64,000 nucleotides of DNA from Desulfurobacterium thermolithotrophum DSM 11699 (lineage in GTDB: Bacteria > Aquificota > Aquificia > Desulfurobacteriales > Desulfurobacteriaceae): contig NC_015185.1 in the NCBI RefSeq assembly GCF_000191045.1, positions 874,501-938,500 of the forward strand, given 5' to 3'. Positions 25,105 through 34,487 of this stretch are shown here, in pieces. The position numbers and the translations under genes were made by a program. Positions within the stretch are counted from its first letter, which is position 1; every line of letters begins with the position of its first letter. A model generated the notes under the pieces. It searched no databases. It saw nothing but the letters and a program-made list of their open reading frames with translations, and was not told where the DNA came from.

Positions 25105-26931
25105 GTGTTTGGTTTTAGATTTGGTAAAAGAAAAAGGAACTTGAATAAGAGTCAAGAAACTCATAAAGAAGAAAAAATAAAGATAAATCGTAGAATGAAT
25201 GATAGATATATAGTAGATCTTGGGAACATAGTTAATATTTCTAAAACCGGATGCAGAATAAAAAAACAAAATCCAGAAGAATTAAAAAAAGAGTTTATAG
25301 AGGTACAAATAGGAAAAGAAAAACTTAAATCTATAGTTGTAGAAGATAAAGCTTCTTATTACTCTGTAAAATTTTTGAAACCCTTTCAGGATAGTAAACT
25401 AATAAAGAGTAAGGTTAAAAGACTTAAAGAGTTTAAACTTGATAAAGAAAAAGAAAAGATAGATTTTGATAAGCTTGAGGCGCAGAGCTCTGAGTTTAAA
25501 GCAATTATCAATCTTCTCTCAGAAATCAATAACCCTAATACAGATACAGAAAAGCTAACTGGTTATATAGTCCAAATTCCAAAAGTAAAAAAGACAATAT
25601 TAGAAGTGGCAAACAGTGCTGAATCAGGTACAGCAGAAAGAATAAACTCACTTACAACTGCTATTGCAAGGATAGGCTTTGAAAAATTAAAAGAAGTTAT
25701 AAGAACTACGATTATGAAAGATTTATCATTTGAAAATAAAGATTTTTCTGAGTTTGAACATTTTGAAGCATATAATCTTTTAAAATCTACTTTTTTAACT
25801 GAAATTTTACGCTATGTTACCTTTAAAGATAGTAAAAATGAAGCTAGATTACTTTTTACTAGTGAAACCACACCATTAGCAATTTTTACAAAACTAAATA
25901 ATTCTTTTGCTAAATATTATACTTCTGTAAAAAGGATGTATTCTCCTTACTCAAGGTATTTGGAAAGAAAAAACTTTGGAACGGATTTTCTAGAACTCAG
26001 TAAAGAATTTATAGTTGAGTATTCAGGACTTTTTAAATATCTTTACGATGGTTACATTTTAGCACATTTAAATCTTTTTCCGTTTCTAACTTTTCCAAAA
26101 AGAATGAAAATTTCTATTTCAAGAAGAAAACTTGATTTTAGCTACGTTACTTATTTAACTCTTATAGCTGTTTTGGCTATTATTGGTAGAGATAAGAAGA
26201 AAACTCATATACTTATTAATAGACTTAAAAGGTTAGGTATGGATACAAATAAAGTAATGGAATTTTTAAATACAGTTATAGAAAATACTAATGACGCTCT
26301 CTATAATATGGGATTAAGAAGAAGTGTTAGAGCACTTCCTTTTTCCGTTCAAACAATGAAGCTTTCTAAAATCTTTCCCAAGGACAATATTTATTTTGAC
26401 TATATAGTAAATGCGATTGCTTCTTCAAAAGGAAGAATTGCTTTCAGACATGAAGATAGAATGTTTAGTGGTTACATCTTAGATTTTGTTTTAAACGTCG
26501 AGGATTTTGACTTTAACACTAAAAGTTTTTGCATTGTACCTTGTGAAAACCTTTTGGAAGACGAATTAAATATTGAAGATTTTTCTGGATTTGACATTAT
26601 AGTGTTTAAAGATTTTGATTTGTTATCGAAAAAACTTTTTAAAGACTTTAAGGAAATATGGCAAAAGTTTGAGGGTACAATAATATGTACTTATTCGACT
26701 TACTCTTTTATGGACTGGGATAGACCAGACCTTTATAACCTTGTAAAAGGTAGCATAGTAGATCTCCCATCTTTTTTATACAATACAAAAAGTTATGAAT
26801 TTATCCAAAAAAGGATTAAAGAAGATCTCAAAGATTTATTAGGTAGTCTATCTTTTAATGAAGAATTAGTCTTTAAAGAAGAAACTATAGAAAACATAAT
26901 TTATTCGTATATAGAAACTGTATTTATTTAA
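25105..26931 (+). CDS. PilZ-HDOD domain protein, putative c-di-GMP responsive
   Basis: A 608-residue protein. The N-terminal ~110 residues fit a PilZ domain, with RMNDR as the RxxxR motif and NISKTG as the (D/N)xSxxG motif. A HDOD-type helical domain follows at ~125-330 (IPKVKKTILEVANSAESG, LTTAIARIGFEKLKEVI). The rest is unassigned and ends in a possible receiver-like alpha/beta region. GTG start at 25105 with AGAGGAAG. HDOD proteins are signalling or motility regulators in this domain class. A 25-bp tandem repeat overlaps its stop codon. Confidence 0.7.
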   Translation: MFGFRFGKRKRNLNKSQETHKEEKIKINRRMNDRYIVDLGNIVNISKTGCRIKKQNPEELKKEFIEVQIGKEKLKSIVVEDKASYYSVKFLKPFQDSKLIKSKVKRLKEFKLDKEKEKIDFDKLEAQSSEFKAIINLLSEINNPNTDTEKLTGYIVQIPKVKKTILEVANSAESGTAERINSLTTAIARIGFEKLKEVIRTTIMKDLSFENKDFSEFEHFEAYNLLKSTFLTEILRYVTFKDSKNEARLLFTSETTPLAIFTKLNNSFAKYYTSVKRMYSPYSRYLERKNFGTDFLELSKEFIVEYSGLFKYLYDGYILAHLNLFPFLTFPKRMKISISRRKLDFSYVTYLTLIAVLAIIGRDKKKTHILINRLKRLGMDTNKVMEFLNTVIENTNDALYNMGLRRSVRALPFSVQTMKLSKIFPKDNIYFDYIVNAIASSKGRIAFRHEDRMFSGYILDFVLNVEDFDFNTKSFCIVPCENLLEDELNIEDFSGFDIIVFKDFDLLSKKLFKDFKEIWQKFEGTIICTYSTYSFMDWDRPDLYNLVKGSIVDLPSFLYNTKSYEFIQKRIKEDLKDLLGSLSFNEELVFKEETIENIIYSYIETVFI

Positions 26932-26971
26932 ATGGATTTTTGGAGGATTTATTTAAATGGATTTTTGGAGG
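26922..26971. repeat. 25-bp tandem duplication carrying stop codon and ribosome site
   Basis: Positions 26922-26946 and 26947-26971 are identical 25-mers. Each contains TTTATTTAAATGG and TGGAGG. The first copy supplies the HDOD stop; the second places a second GGAGG 6 nt before the nnrDE ATG at 26978. The first copy creates a redundant ATG with its own frame into the repeat. Confidence 0.92.
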
Positions 26972-26977
26972 AAAAAG

Positions 26978-28591
26978 ATGTTAGTAACAAAAGCAGAAGA
27001 AATGAGAAATTTAGATAGAGAAACTATAGAAGTTTTAGGAATACCAGGCATAGTTTTGATGGAAAATGCTGCAAGAGGAGTTACCTCTGTTATTTATGAT
27101 AAGCTTAATGGAAATTCGGTTGTTGTTATTTGTGGTAAGGGAAACAATGGAGGAGATGGTCTTGCTATAGCAAGAAATCTTTACAACCTTGGCTATGATG
27201 TTGAAGTTGTTTTAACTGCAAAAATAGAAGAACTTAAAGGTGATGCAAGAATAAACGCAGAAATTCTTTCTAAACTTCCTGTCCCTCTTCATGTAGTAAA
27301 GGAAGAATCAAAACTTTTAGAACTCTATTCTCTCTTAAAAGAAGCTGATTTTATCATTGATGCAATTTTTGGAACCGGACTATCAAAGCCAGCAGAAGGC
27401 TTTTACAAGGATTTAATTGAAGTTATTAATAAAGCAAACAAGCCGGTTGTTTCTGTTGACATTCCCTCTGGTCTTTCCTCAGATACAGGAGAAATAATAG
27501 GAGCTCATATAATAGCTGATATCACAGTAACCTTTGGTTTTCCTAAGCTCGCCCATATAATGCCTCCTGCCTGTTATTATGTTGGAGAACTCTTTGTTGT
27601 AGATATTTCTATTCCTGAAGATGTTTCTTCTCTTGTTACCTCCAAAAGATATATTCTAACTCTTGATGAAGTTGCATTTACTTTTCCTGTTAGAGAGATA
27701 ATGAGTCACAAGTATACCTATGGTCACGTTGCAGTTATTGGTGGATCAGCTGGAAAAACAGGAGCTCCTTCTATGACTGCTCAAAGCGCTTTAAGAGCTG
27801 GTGCAGGTCTTTCAACGGTTGTAGTTCCTGCTTCGCTTAATACGGTATTTGAGATTAAGCTAACAGAAGCTATGTCAATTCCTATTCCTGACGCAGAGAA
27901 AGGACACTTTGGAATAGATACTATAGATGAGGTTGTTGAAACTGTTGAAAAAGGTAAGTTTTCTGCAGTTGTTATAGGACCAGGTCTTGGAAATGAACCA
28001 GAAACTTTTGAGTTTGCTAGAGAATTTATAAGAAAAACGACAAAACCTCTTATCATCGATGCAGATGGTATAAACGCTCTTGCTGAAAACACTGATATAC
28101 TTAAAATGAAAGAGCAAAATATAATCATTACGCCACATATAGGAGAATTTTCAAGGCTCACAGGACTTTCAAAAGAAGAAATACTGAAAGAACCTTATGA
28201 AATAGCAAAAGAGTTTGCTGAAGAATTTGGAGTTACTGTCATCTTGAAAAGTGGAAGGACCGTTATAGCAACTCCTAATGGTAAGGTTTACATAAACGTA
28301 ATAGGTAATCCAGGAATGGCCACAGCAGGAACTGGTGATGTTCTTTCTGGAATTTTAGGAGCTTTCCTTGGAATGGGTATAGAAATGGAAGATGCAGCTA
28401 AGTTAGGAGTATTTCTTCACTCTCTTGCCGGAGACATAGCGGCTGAAGAACTTAGCCAAGAATCGTTAAAAGCCTGTGACATCATTGATTTTCTCCCTAA
28501 AGCTATTAAAAGGATAAAGGAAAAAGAGTTAAATCTAGAAAAACATAAACTTCCTTTTGTAACCAACCTAAGAGAGATAATCGGTGTATAA
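26978..28591 (+). CDS. nnrDE: Bifunctional NAD(P)HX epimerase / dehydratase
   Basis: A 537-residue fusion. The N-terminal epimerase (YjeF_N) shows VLMENAARGV, GKGNNGGDGLAIARNL and SVDIPSGLSSDTG. The C-terminal ADP-dependent dehydratase shows VIGGSAGKTGAPSMTA, IGPGLGNEPET, IDADGINAL and MATAGTGDVLSGILGAFLG. It repairs heat-hydrated NAD(P)H, which matters in a thermophile. Start at 26978 chosen for GGAGG and homology of LVTKAEEMRNLD. Confidence 0.95.
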   Translation: MLVTKAEEMRNLDRETIEVLGIPGIVLMENAARGVTSVIYDKLNGNSVVVICGKGNNGGDGLAIARNLYNLGYDVEVVLTAKIEELKGDARINAEILSKLPVPLHVVKEESKLLELYSLLKEADFIIDAIFGTGLSKPAEGFYKDLIEVINKANKPVVSVDIPSGLSSDTGEIIGAHIIADITVTFGFPKLAHIMPPACYYVGELFVVDISIPEDVSSLVTSKRYILTLDEVAFTFPVREIMSHKYTYGHVAVIGGSAGKTGAPSMTAQSALRAGAGLSTVVVPASLNTVFEIKLTEAMSIPIPDAEKGHFGIDTIDEVVETVEKGKFSAVVIGPGLGNEPETFEFAREFIRKTTKPLIIDADGINALAENTDILKMKEQNIIITPHIGEFSRLTGLSKEEILKEPYEIAKEFAEEFGVTVILKSGRTVIATPNGKVYINVIGNPGMATAGTGDVLSGILGAFLGMGIEMEDAAKLGVFLHSLAGDIAAEELSQESLKACDIIDFLPKAIKRIKEKELNLEKHKLPFVTNLREIIGV

Positions 28592-30533
28592 AGAAGCTTT
28601 AAAGCTCCTTTTTATTTTCATTGGAATTGTTTTCTTAGGTTATTTTGGAACAGCTTTTGTTTCTTCTCTTTCAGGAGATTTCTACCTTAACAATCCCTTA
28701 TTTCACCTCCTATTTATCTTCATACTGATTTTGTTGATAACTCTTTTTGCGTTCTTTATTAGAAATCTTGTTCTTTTTTTCTTTCCTCACTTTAAGACAA
28801 ATTTAAGGATAAAGATATTTACTGCTTTTGCTTTGCTGATTTTAGGACCTGCTCTGTTTACGATTTTTCTTTCTAGTAGCGTTGTAAATAAGGGACTTGA
28901 TAGACTTTTAAGAATACAGGTCAAAAGAATAGTAAATATTTCAGAAGAAACTTCTAACCAGTTTATTGACTTTTTAGTGGAGGATCTAAAAAGAAAAATA
29001 AGTCAGCTATCTCGAAAGAAAGTTACTCCTTACACGCTCAAAATCTACGGCATAGATGGTTTTCTTAAAGCTAACGGAAAGAATGTAAAGGTTGGAAAAA
29101 TTCCTCTTTCTGAAGAAGATATTTATTCTTTAAAAAAGTTTGAAGAGTATTCATACATAGATGATAAAAGTAAACAATTGGTTGTTTGTCAAAAGAAGAA
29201 AAAATATTTTTTCTGTGTCTCAAAGAAACTACCTGATGATTTAGTAAAGAACATAACAAAACTAAAAGACCTTCATACTAACTATGAAACTCTTGTAACT
29301 TATAAAACTCCTATAAAGGCACTCTACACTTTAGCTTTTGGAATAATGGGAGTTGCGGTTTTGTTTGGAGCTCTTTGGTTTGCTCGATATTTTGAAAAGA
29401 GAATAACAATTCCTGTCGAAGCGCTCTATAGAGCGACTCAAAAGCTATCTAGGGGTGATCTAAATGTTAGAGTAGAGGAAAAAGCGTCAGATGAACTTAA
29501 GCATGTCATAACTGCTTTTAACTACATGGTAGAACAGCTAAAAGCCTTGAAAGTCTCTCTTGAAGAAAGTCGCCGCTATATGGAAAGAATTCTTAATAGT
29601 ATTTCTCCAGCAATTATAACGTTTAATAGCGAAGGAAATGTTGTTTCCTGCAACCGTTCGGCAAAAGAAATTTTTAAGTTTTCCTCAAAAAATAAAGGAG
29701 AATCTATATGGAATCTTCTTTCAAAGTATCCAAATCTTAAAAAAGCAGTAGAAGAGTTAGTAAACTCAAAGAATAAAAGAACCGAAGTAAGAGAGGAAAT
29801 AGACGGCAGAGAAAAGTACCTCACTGTGGAACTCATAATTTCTCCTGAAGTTACAGATAGAATTTTAATAATTGAAGATGTTACTGACCTTGTTAAAGTT
29901 CAGAAAGCTCAAGCGTGGAAAGAGGTAGCGAAAAGAATAGCTCACGAGATAAAAAATCCTTTAACACCGATTGCGCTTAATGCTGAACGAATTAGGAAGC
30001 AGTATCAGAAAGGAAATCCAGAAATCGGTGTAATCATTGATAAGGCTGTTAATTCTATTCTTGCTGAAGTAGAAGTAATAAAACGTTTAATCGATGAATT
30101 TAGGAAGTTTGCAAGACTTCCATTACCTGAGAAAAAAATTACAGATATAAATGAACTAATAAGGAGCACTCTTGAACCTTTTGGAAACAAAATCAATCTT
30201 GTTTTTAACTTTGAGAATATCCCTCAAATTCCTATTGATAGAAGCCTTTTACGGGAAGTTTTTACAAATCTTGTGGATAACAGCATTGAAGCAGGAGCTA
30301 CAAAAGTAAATGTTTCTACAACATCAAAAGATGGAAAAGTTTTTGTTGTTTTTCAAGATAACGGTCCTGGAATCTCTGAAGAAATAGCTGATAAATTATT
30401 TGCTCCTTATGTTTCAACCAAGAAAAACGGTTGGGGATTAGGACTATCCATAGTTAAGAAGATAATAGAAGATCACGGAGGAAAAATCTATACAGTAGAT
30501 AAAAATACTTTTGTTATAGAGCTCCCTGTGTAA
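28584..30533 (+). CDS. NtrY-like membrane sensor histidine kinase
   Basis: A 649-residue kinase with an N-terminal block of three to four membrane helices, a periplasmic loop (~115-240), another helix (~250), HAMP (~270-330), PAS (~340-440), H-box AKRIAHEIKNPLTPIAL, N-box LVDNSIEAGA and G-boxes DNGPGI and GWGLGLSIVKKI. This layout is that of NtrY, a nitrogen/redox sensor. GTG start overlapping nnrDE by 8 nt. No response regulator is adjacent; the one at 11067 or elsewhere could be its partner. Confidence 0.88.
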   Translation: MYKEALKLLFIFIGIVFLGYFGTAFVSSLSGDFYLNNPLFHLLFIFILILLITLFAFFIRNLVLFFFPHFKTNLRIKIFTAFALLILGPALFTIFLSSSVVNKGLDRLLRIQVKRIVNISEETSNQFIDFLVEDLKRKISQLSRKKVTPYTLKIYGIDGFLKANGKNVKVGKIPLSEEDIYSLKKFEEYSYIDDKSKQLVVCQKKKKYFFCVSKKLPDDLVKNITKLKDLHTNYETLVTYKTPIKALYTLAFGIMGVAVLFGALWFARYFEKRITIPVEALYRATQKLSRGDLNVRVEEKASDELKHVITAFNYMVEQLKALKVSLEESRRYMERILNSISPAIITFNSEGNVVSCNRSAKEIFKFSSKNKGESIWNLLSKYPNLKKAVEELVNSKNKRTEVREEIDGREKYLTVELIISPEVTDRILIIEDVTDLVKVQKAQAWKEVAKRIAHEIKNPLTPIALNAERIRKQYQKGNPEIGVIIDKAVNSILAEVEVIKRLIDEFRKFARLPLPEKKITDINELIRSTLEPFGNKINLVFNFENIPQIPIDRSLLREVFTNLVDNSIEAGATKVNVSTTSKDGKVFVVFQDNGPGISEEIADKLFAPYVSTKKNGWGLGLSIVKKIIEDHGGKIYTVDKNTFVIELPV

Positions 30534-30577
30534 AAAACTTTTGTTAGAATTTTTTTATTAAATTAAGGAGGTAAGAC

Positions 30578-31159
30578 GTGAAAGTTCTTGCAATTAATGG
30601 TTCTCATAGAAAAGGTTCTACTTTTATACTTCTTGAAGAAGCACTTAAAGAGTTAAAAGATTTTGAAACAGAAATCATCTCTTTATGCGACTATAAACTA
30701 GAGTACTGTAAAGTTTGCAATGCATGTAAAAGAAATGGAGGTGTTTGCATAGTTAAAGATGGTTATGAAGAAATTGCTAAAAAATTAAAAGAAGCTGATG
30801 CGGTAATTGTCGGTTCTCCTGTATACTTTGGTTCTGTTACAGGAATGCTAAAAACTCTCTTTGATAGGTCAAGAACTTTAAGAATTAATTGGGATTTAAA
30901 GAATAAGATTTGCGCAGCTATATCTGTAGGAGCAACAAAACACGGAGGACAAGAGCATACTTTACAGGCAATTCAAGCTTGGGCACTAATACATGGAATG
31001 ATTTTTGTGGCTGACTCAGATCCAACAGCTCATTTTGGATGTGCTGCTGTTGCTAAACAAACTGAAAATGGATTTGAAATAGACGAATGGGGACTTCAAA
31101 CGGCAAGAAGCGTTGGAAAAAGGATTAAAGAAGTGCTTAATCTCTTAAAAGAGAAGTAA
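30578..31159 (+). CDS. Iron-sulfur flavoprotein / NADPH-dependent FMN reductase
   Basis: A 193-residue flavodoxin-like protein: INGSHRKGST binds FMN phosphate and GSPVYFGSVTGMLKTLFDR is the second FMN loop. A compact Cys group (YCKVCNACKRNGGVC) may hold an iron-sulfur cluster as in Isf-type flavoproteins. GTG start with AAGGAGG. Physiological electron partners unknown. The gene converges with the ABC permease, overlapping it by 23 nt. Confidence 0.85.
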   Translation: MKVLAINGSHRKGSTFILLEEALKELKDFETEIISLCDYKLEYCKVCNACKRNGGVCIVKDGYEEIAKKLKEADAVIVGSPVYFGSVTGMLKTLFDRSRTLRINWDLKNKICAAISVGATKHGGQEHTLQAIQAWALIHGMIFVADSDPTAHFGCAAVAKQTENGFEIDEWGLQTARSVGKRIKEVLNLLKEK

Positions 31160-31946
31160 GGAAAATAAAAAATGATGAAAGTGTTATAGCAGCACCCGAA
31201 GGCATATCAAAAATAAATGAAAGAAAAACTCCTAAAATTGAGGAGGCGAAACCGAAAAACACGGAAAGGAAAAAGAAACTATTATAATTCTTGGTTAGTT
31301 TAAAAGCAGAAGCAGCAGGCATAACAAGGAGAGAAAATACTAAAAGAGCTCCAACTGCTTTTATTGATAAGGTAACTGCAAAGGACATGACAAGAAAAGC
31401 AAGAAAAGTTACTAATTCAACATTGTAACCAGAAGCTTTTGCTATGTCTTCACTAAATGTGATTAAGTATATTTCTCTCCAAAAAAACATGTAAAAGAGA
31501 AAAGTTAAAAAAGCTATCAAAATTAGTAGTAAGACATCAAAATTACTAACAATAAGAGGACTTCCAAAAAGGTAAGATAATGCTTCTGAACCATAGTTAT
31601 TAGAAAGACTAAGAAACATAACAGCAAGTCCCATACTTGCTGCAAAGAGAATTCCTAAGGTAGTATCGTAGTGAATTTTTTTCTTTATGCTTAAGTACCA
31701 GATAACAACCCCTGAAGTAAGGGTAAAGACAAGAGCCCATAAAGTAGGAGAACTTCCTATAAAGAAACCAAAAGCTATTCCTGCAAAGGCAACGTGAGAA
31801 AGACCAGCTCCAATAAATGACATTTTTCTAAGGATAATATAAGTTCCTATTGCAGAACAAATGAGTCCTGAAAGAACAGCAGAAAAAACAGCTTTTATTC
31901 CGAAATCATAGTTAAGGTAAATAAAAGGGTTGTGGAGCTCCATCAC
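31137..31946 (-). CDS. Metal ABC transporter permease (ZnuB/TroC family)
   Basis: A 269-residue protein with about eight hydrophobic segments and the family motifs GTYIILRKMSFIGAGLSHVAFAG, MGLAVMFLSLS and GALLVFSLLVMPAASA. It would form the membrane channel for Zn, Mn or Fe import. Neither ATPase nor binding protein is in the window; the next genes upstream are phoU and a hypothetical protein. Confidence 0.88.
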   Translation of the reverse strand: MMELHNPFIYLNYDFGIKAVFSAVLSGLICSAIGTYIILRKMSFIGAGLSHVAFAGIAFGFFIGSSPTLWALVFTLTSGVVIWYLSIKKKIHYDTTLGILFAASMGLAVMFLSLSNNYGSEALSYLFGSPLIVSNFDVLLLILIAFLTFLFYMFFWREIYLITFSEDIAKASGYNVELVTFLAFLVMSFAVTLSIKAVGALLVFSLLVMPAASAFKLTKNYNSFFFLSVFFGFASSILGVFLSFIFDMPSGAAITLSSFFIFLTSLLRD

Positions 31947-31962
31947 TTTCTACTTTGTAGAC

Positions 31963-32679
31963 CTATTCTTTTCCATTTTCATCCTTTTTCACTTCTGTTT
32001 CTTTTAACTTTTTTAGATATTCTTGAGCTTTTTTATGCTTTACTACGTCACCAGTCTTATAGTAAATGGCATATTCAGCAATGTTAGTAGCATGATCTCC
32101 AACTCTTTCAAGAGCCTTAACTACCAAAATGAGTCTTACAGCTATGTCACCATTTGCTGGATCTTTACTTGCTATCTCTGTTAGCTCATCAAACAGTCTT
32201 TGGTAAAAGCTATCAACGATGTCGTCTTTATTGATAACTTCTTTTGCCAAATCCACATCTCCTCTAAGAAGAGCCATTATTGAGTTTTTCAACATTTCGT
32301 TTACTATAACCAGCATTCGTGGAAGATCAATATAAGGCTTAATGGGTGGATGCTTAGATAAGTGTATTGCTGTTTCGCAAATGTCTCTTGCAAGATCTCC
32401 AACTCTTTCTAAATCAACGATGCTCTTTAAAATAGAAACAACAAATCTTAGGTCGGTAGCTTCAGGAGAATAAAGAGCAAGTATTCTTACACATTTTTCT
32501 TCAATTTCTATCTCCTTTAGGTCTATGAGTCTATCATATTCGTAAGTTATTTCAGCTTTTTCTACGTTTCTTTCTGTTAAAGCTTCCATTGCTTCTGAGA
32601 GTATTTTTCTAGCCATGTCTGCCATTTCTATGAAACTTCTTTTAAGTTCATCAAGATCCTCTATGTAGCGTTCAATCAT
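31963..32679 (-). CDS. phoU: PhoU phosphate-system regulator
   Basis: A 238-residue helical protein of two homologous three-helix bundles with the PhoU metal-site motifs EADRLID-like TYEYDRLIDLKEIEIEEK and LERVGDLARDIC / LERVGDHATNIAEYA. It down-regulates phosphate uptake through PhoR and PstB. Start at 32679 has AGGAGG; the longer frame to 32763 is unsupported and overlaps the preceding gene. A short acidic/basic tail ends the protein. Confidence 0.92.
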   Translation of the reverse strand: MIERYIEDLDELKRSFIEMADMARKILSEAMEALTERNVEKAEITYEYDRLIDLKEIEIEEKCVRILALYSPEATDLRFVVSILKSIVDLERVGDLARDICETAIHLSKHPPIKPYIDLPRMLVIVNEMLKNSIMALLRGDVDLAKEVINKDDIVDSFYQRLFDELTEIASKDPANGDIAVRLILVVKALERVGDHATNIAEYAIYYKTGDVVKHKKAQEYLKKLKETEVKKDENGKE

Positions 32680-32698
32680 CACATTCCTCCTAAATTTC

Positions 32699-33160
32699 TC
32701 AGCAAAGTTGTTCATAAAGAGCTGAAATAAGAATATCAAAAGTTCTGTTAATTTTTTCATCAAAATTTTTAACTTTTACAACGGAAAGATTTTTTTCTAT
32801 ACTTTCAATTAGAAAAAGGAGTTCTTCTTTTCCTTCCGGTTCATTAGCTTTATAGTAAATTAGTTTTTCCAAAAAAGGAAAGAGATAGTTTTTGACTATA
32901 AAGACATAAATCTTTCCATTTTCGGACAAAAAATCAATTCTACTGTTAATGTTTATAATTACTTCAAGTTTTGATTCTAGGTTTTCATCATAAATAAGCC
33001 GCTTAAACTTTTTAAGTCTTTTCTCTATTTCATCTTTTGTTGTTGGGATTGTATAGTCTCTGTTTGCTTTCCACTGAGGAAGAATTCCTTCAATCCATTT
33101 ATTTGCTTCTTCCTCAAAAGGGAACATTTCATCTTCTTTTCCAAAATTACAGCATCCCAT
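32699..33160 (-). CDS. Hypothetical helical protein
   Basis: A 153-residue protein not recognised. It begins MGCCNFGKEDEMFPFEEE, is predominantly helical with many Lys/Glu, and has no signal peptide or membrane segment. Its ATG overlaps the gpsA stop at 33160, so it is expressed with gpsA and phoU. The paired cysteines at residues 3-4 could bind metal or be coincidental. Confidence 0.6.
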   Translation of the reverse strand: MGCCNFGKEDEMFPFEEEANKWIEGILPQWKANRDYTIPTTKDEIEKRLKKFKRLIYDENLESKLEVIININSRIDFLSENGKIYVFIVKNYLFPFLEKLIYYKANEPEGKEELLFLIESIEKNLSVVKVKNFDEKINRTFDILISALYEQLC

Positions 33161-34143
33161 TAGTAGTTCTCCTCTTTAACAGGACGGGCCATAAGCTCTT
33201 TCATTACCTCTTTTGGATTTCTACCTTCATATATAACTTTATAAACTGCTTCACTAATTGGCATTTCTATGCCGAGTTTCTCAGCTATTTTTATAACAGC
33301 TTTTACAGTATAAACTCCTTCTACAACAAACTTTCTGTCAACAACACCACTTCCTCTTCCAATTGAAAGACCAAACTGTCTATTTCTTGAAAGATCTCCT
33401 GTACACGTAAGAATAAGATCTCCAAGACCTGAAAGACCAAAAAAGGTTTCTTCTTTTGCTCCAAGAGCTCTTCCAAGCTTTTTTATCTCATGAAGACCTC
33501 TTGTTATAAGAGCAGCACGGGCATTAAAACCAAGATTCATTCCATCAGAAATTCCTGTTGCAATAGCAATTACATTTTTAAGAGCTCCACCTAATTCAAC
33601 TCCTCTAACATCACTTGAAGCATAGAGTCTAAAACTTTTTGTATTTAAAGTCTTTACAAGACTTAAAGTTTTTTCTTCATTAAAACCTGCAATAACAGCT
33701 GCAGCAGGAAGCCCTGCTGCAACCTCTTTTGCAAAAGTGGGACCTGATAGAACATAGTAATTATCTTTTCTGCCAAAAACCTCTTCATAGACATCGGAAA
33801 GTGTTTTAAGAGTTTCTATTTCTATTCCTTTACTTGCACAAATAAATTTTTGTTCTTTTACAAAACTAGAAATTTCTTTCCAGAATTGCTTGGAAAACTG
33901 TGTAGGTATAACAGAAATAACAAGCTCCACAGGCTTAGAAAATACATCCTCTAATTTTGAAGTAGCTTTAACAGTTATTGGATACTTAAATCCTTTAAGA
34001 AATAGAGGATTTTCTCTATTTTTATTAATATAATCTACAACTTCTAATTCCCTACACCACTGAACAACCTCAAATCCTGACCTTCCAAAGTGAATAGAAA
34101 GTGCAGAACCCCAGCTTCCGGATCCTAAAACGGTAATTTTCAC
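33160..34143 (-). CDS. gpsA: Glycerol-3-phosphate dehydrogenase [NAD(P)+]
   Basis: A 327-residue enzyme producing glycerol-3-phosphate for phospholipids. Rossmann motif VLGSGSWGSALSIHFG, SGPTFAKEVAAGLPAAAV, catalytic Lys in ELGGALKNVIAIATGI and LSGLGDLILTCTGDLSRNR are all visible. GTG start at 34143, 2 nt after the DUF3343 stop. Confidence 0.95.
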   Translation of the reverse strand: MKITVLGSGSWGSALSIHFGRSGFEVVQWCRELEVVDYINKNRENPLFLKGFKYPITVKATSKLEDVFSKPVELVISVIPTQFSKQFWKEISSFVKEQKFICASKGIEIETLKTLSDVYEEVFGRKDNYYVLSGPTFAKEVAAGLPAAAVIAGFNEEKTLSLVKTLNTKSFRLYASSDVRGVELGGALKNVIAIATGISDGMNLGFNARAALITRGLHEIKKLGRALGAKEETFFGLSGLGDLILTCTGDLSRNRQFGLSIGRGSGVVDRKFVVEGVYTVKAVIKIAEKLGIEMPISEAVYKVIYEGRNPKEVMKELMARPVKEENY

Positions 34144-34145
34144 GG

Positions 34146-34475
34146 CTATCTTACCTCTTCAAATCTAGTGCCAACTCTTTTAAAAAGTCCTGAGATAGAA
34201 ACTCCATTTTCCTTTAGATGTTCTAAAAGTCTATCTTTGTCTTCTTCCTTAACTAAAATACCAACTCCCCAACCTTTATATATCTCGTTTGGAAGTGGAA
34301 TGGAAACAGCCTTAAATCCTTTTAAGTATTTTTCTGCCTTAAGTCCTTCAGGAATTGAATAAAAGGCTATGCAGTAGTCATATCTTTTAAAGAGTCCTGA
34401 AAAACGCAAAAAACACTCTTTCATATGAAGTCTTATTCCTGTAGCTATAAAGGAAAGCTTTTTATTTTCAGCCAT
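34146..34475 (-). CDS. DUF3343-family protein (Se/S-carrier-like) lacking the usual Cys
   Basis: A 109-residue protein whose core, IAFYSIPEGLKAEKYLKGF through KENGVSISGLFK, follows the DUF3343 pattern. That family is annotated as putative Se/S carriers and often lies near selenium genes. The usual SCG-type cysteine segment after the PLPNEIYKG region reads GWGVGI here, so the presumed carrier Cys is missing. The only Cys residues are near the N-terminus (KECF, DYCI). It lies between gltX and gpsA. Confidence 0.65.
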   Translation of the reverse strand: MAENKKLSFIATGIRLHMKECFLRFSGLFKRYDYCIAFYSIPEGLKAEKYLKGFKAVSIPLPNEIYKGWGVGILVKEEDKDRLLEHLKENGVSISGLFKRVGTRFEEVR

Positions 34476-34487
34476 CCTAACTCCGTT

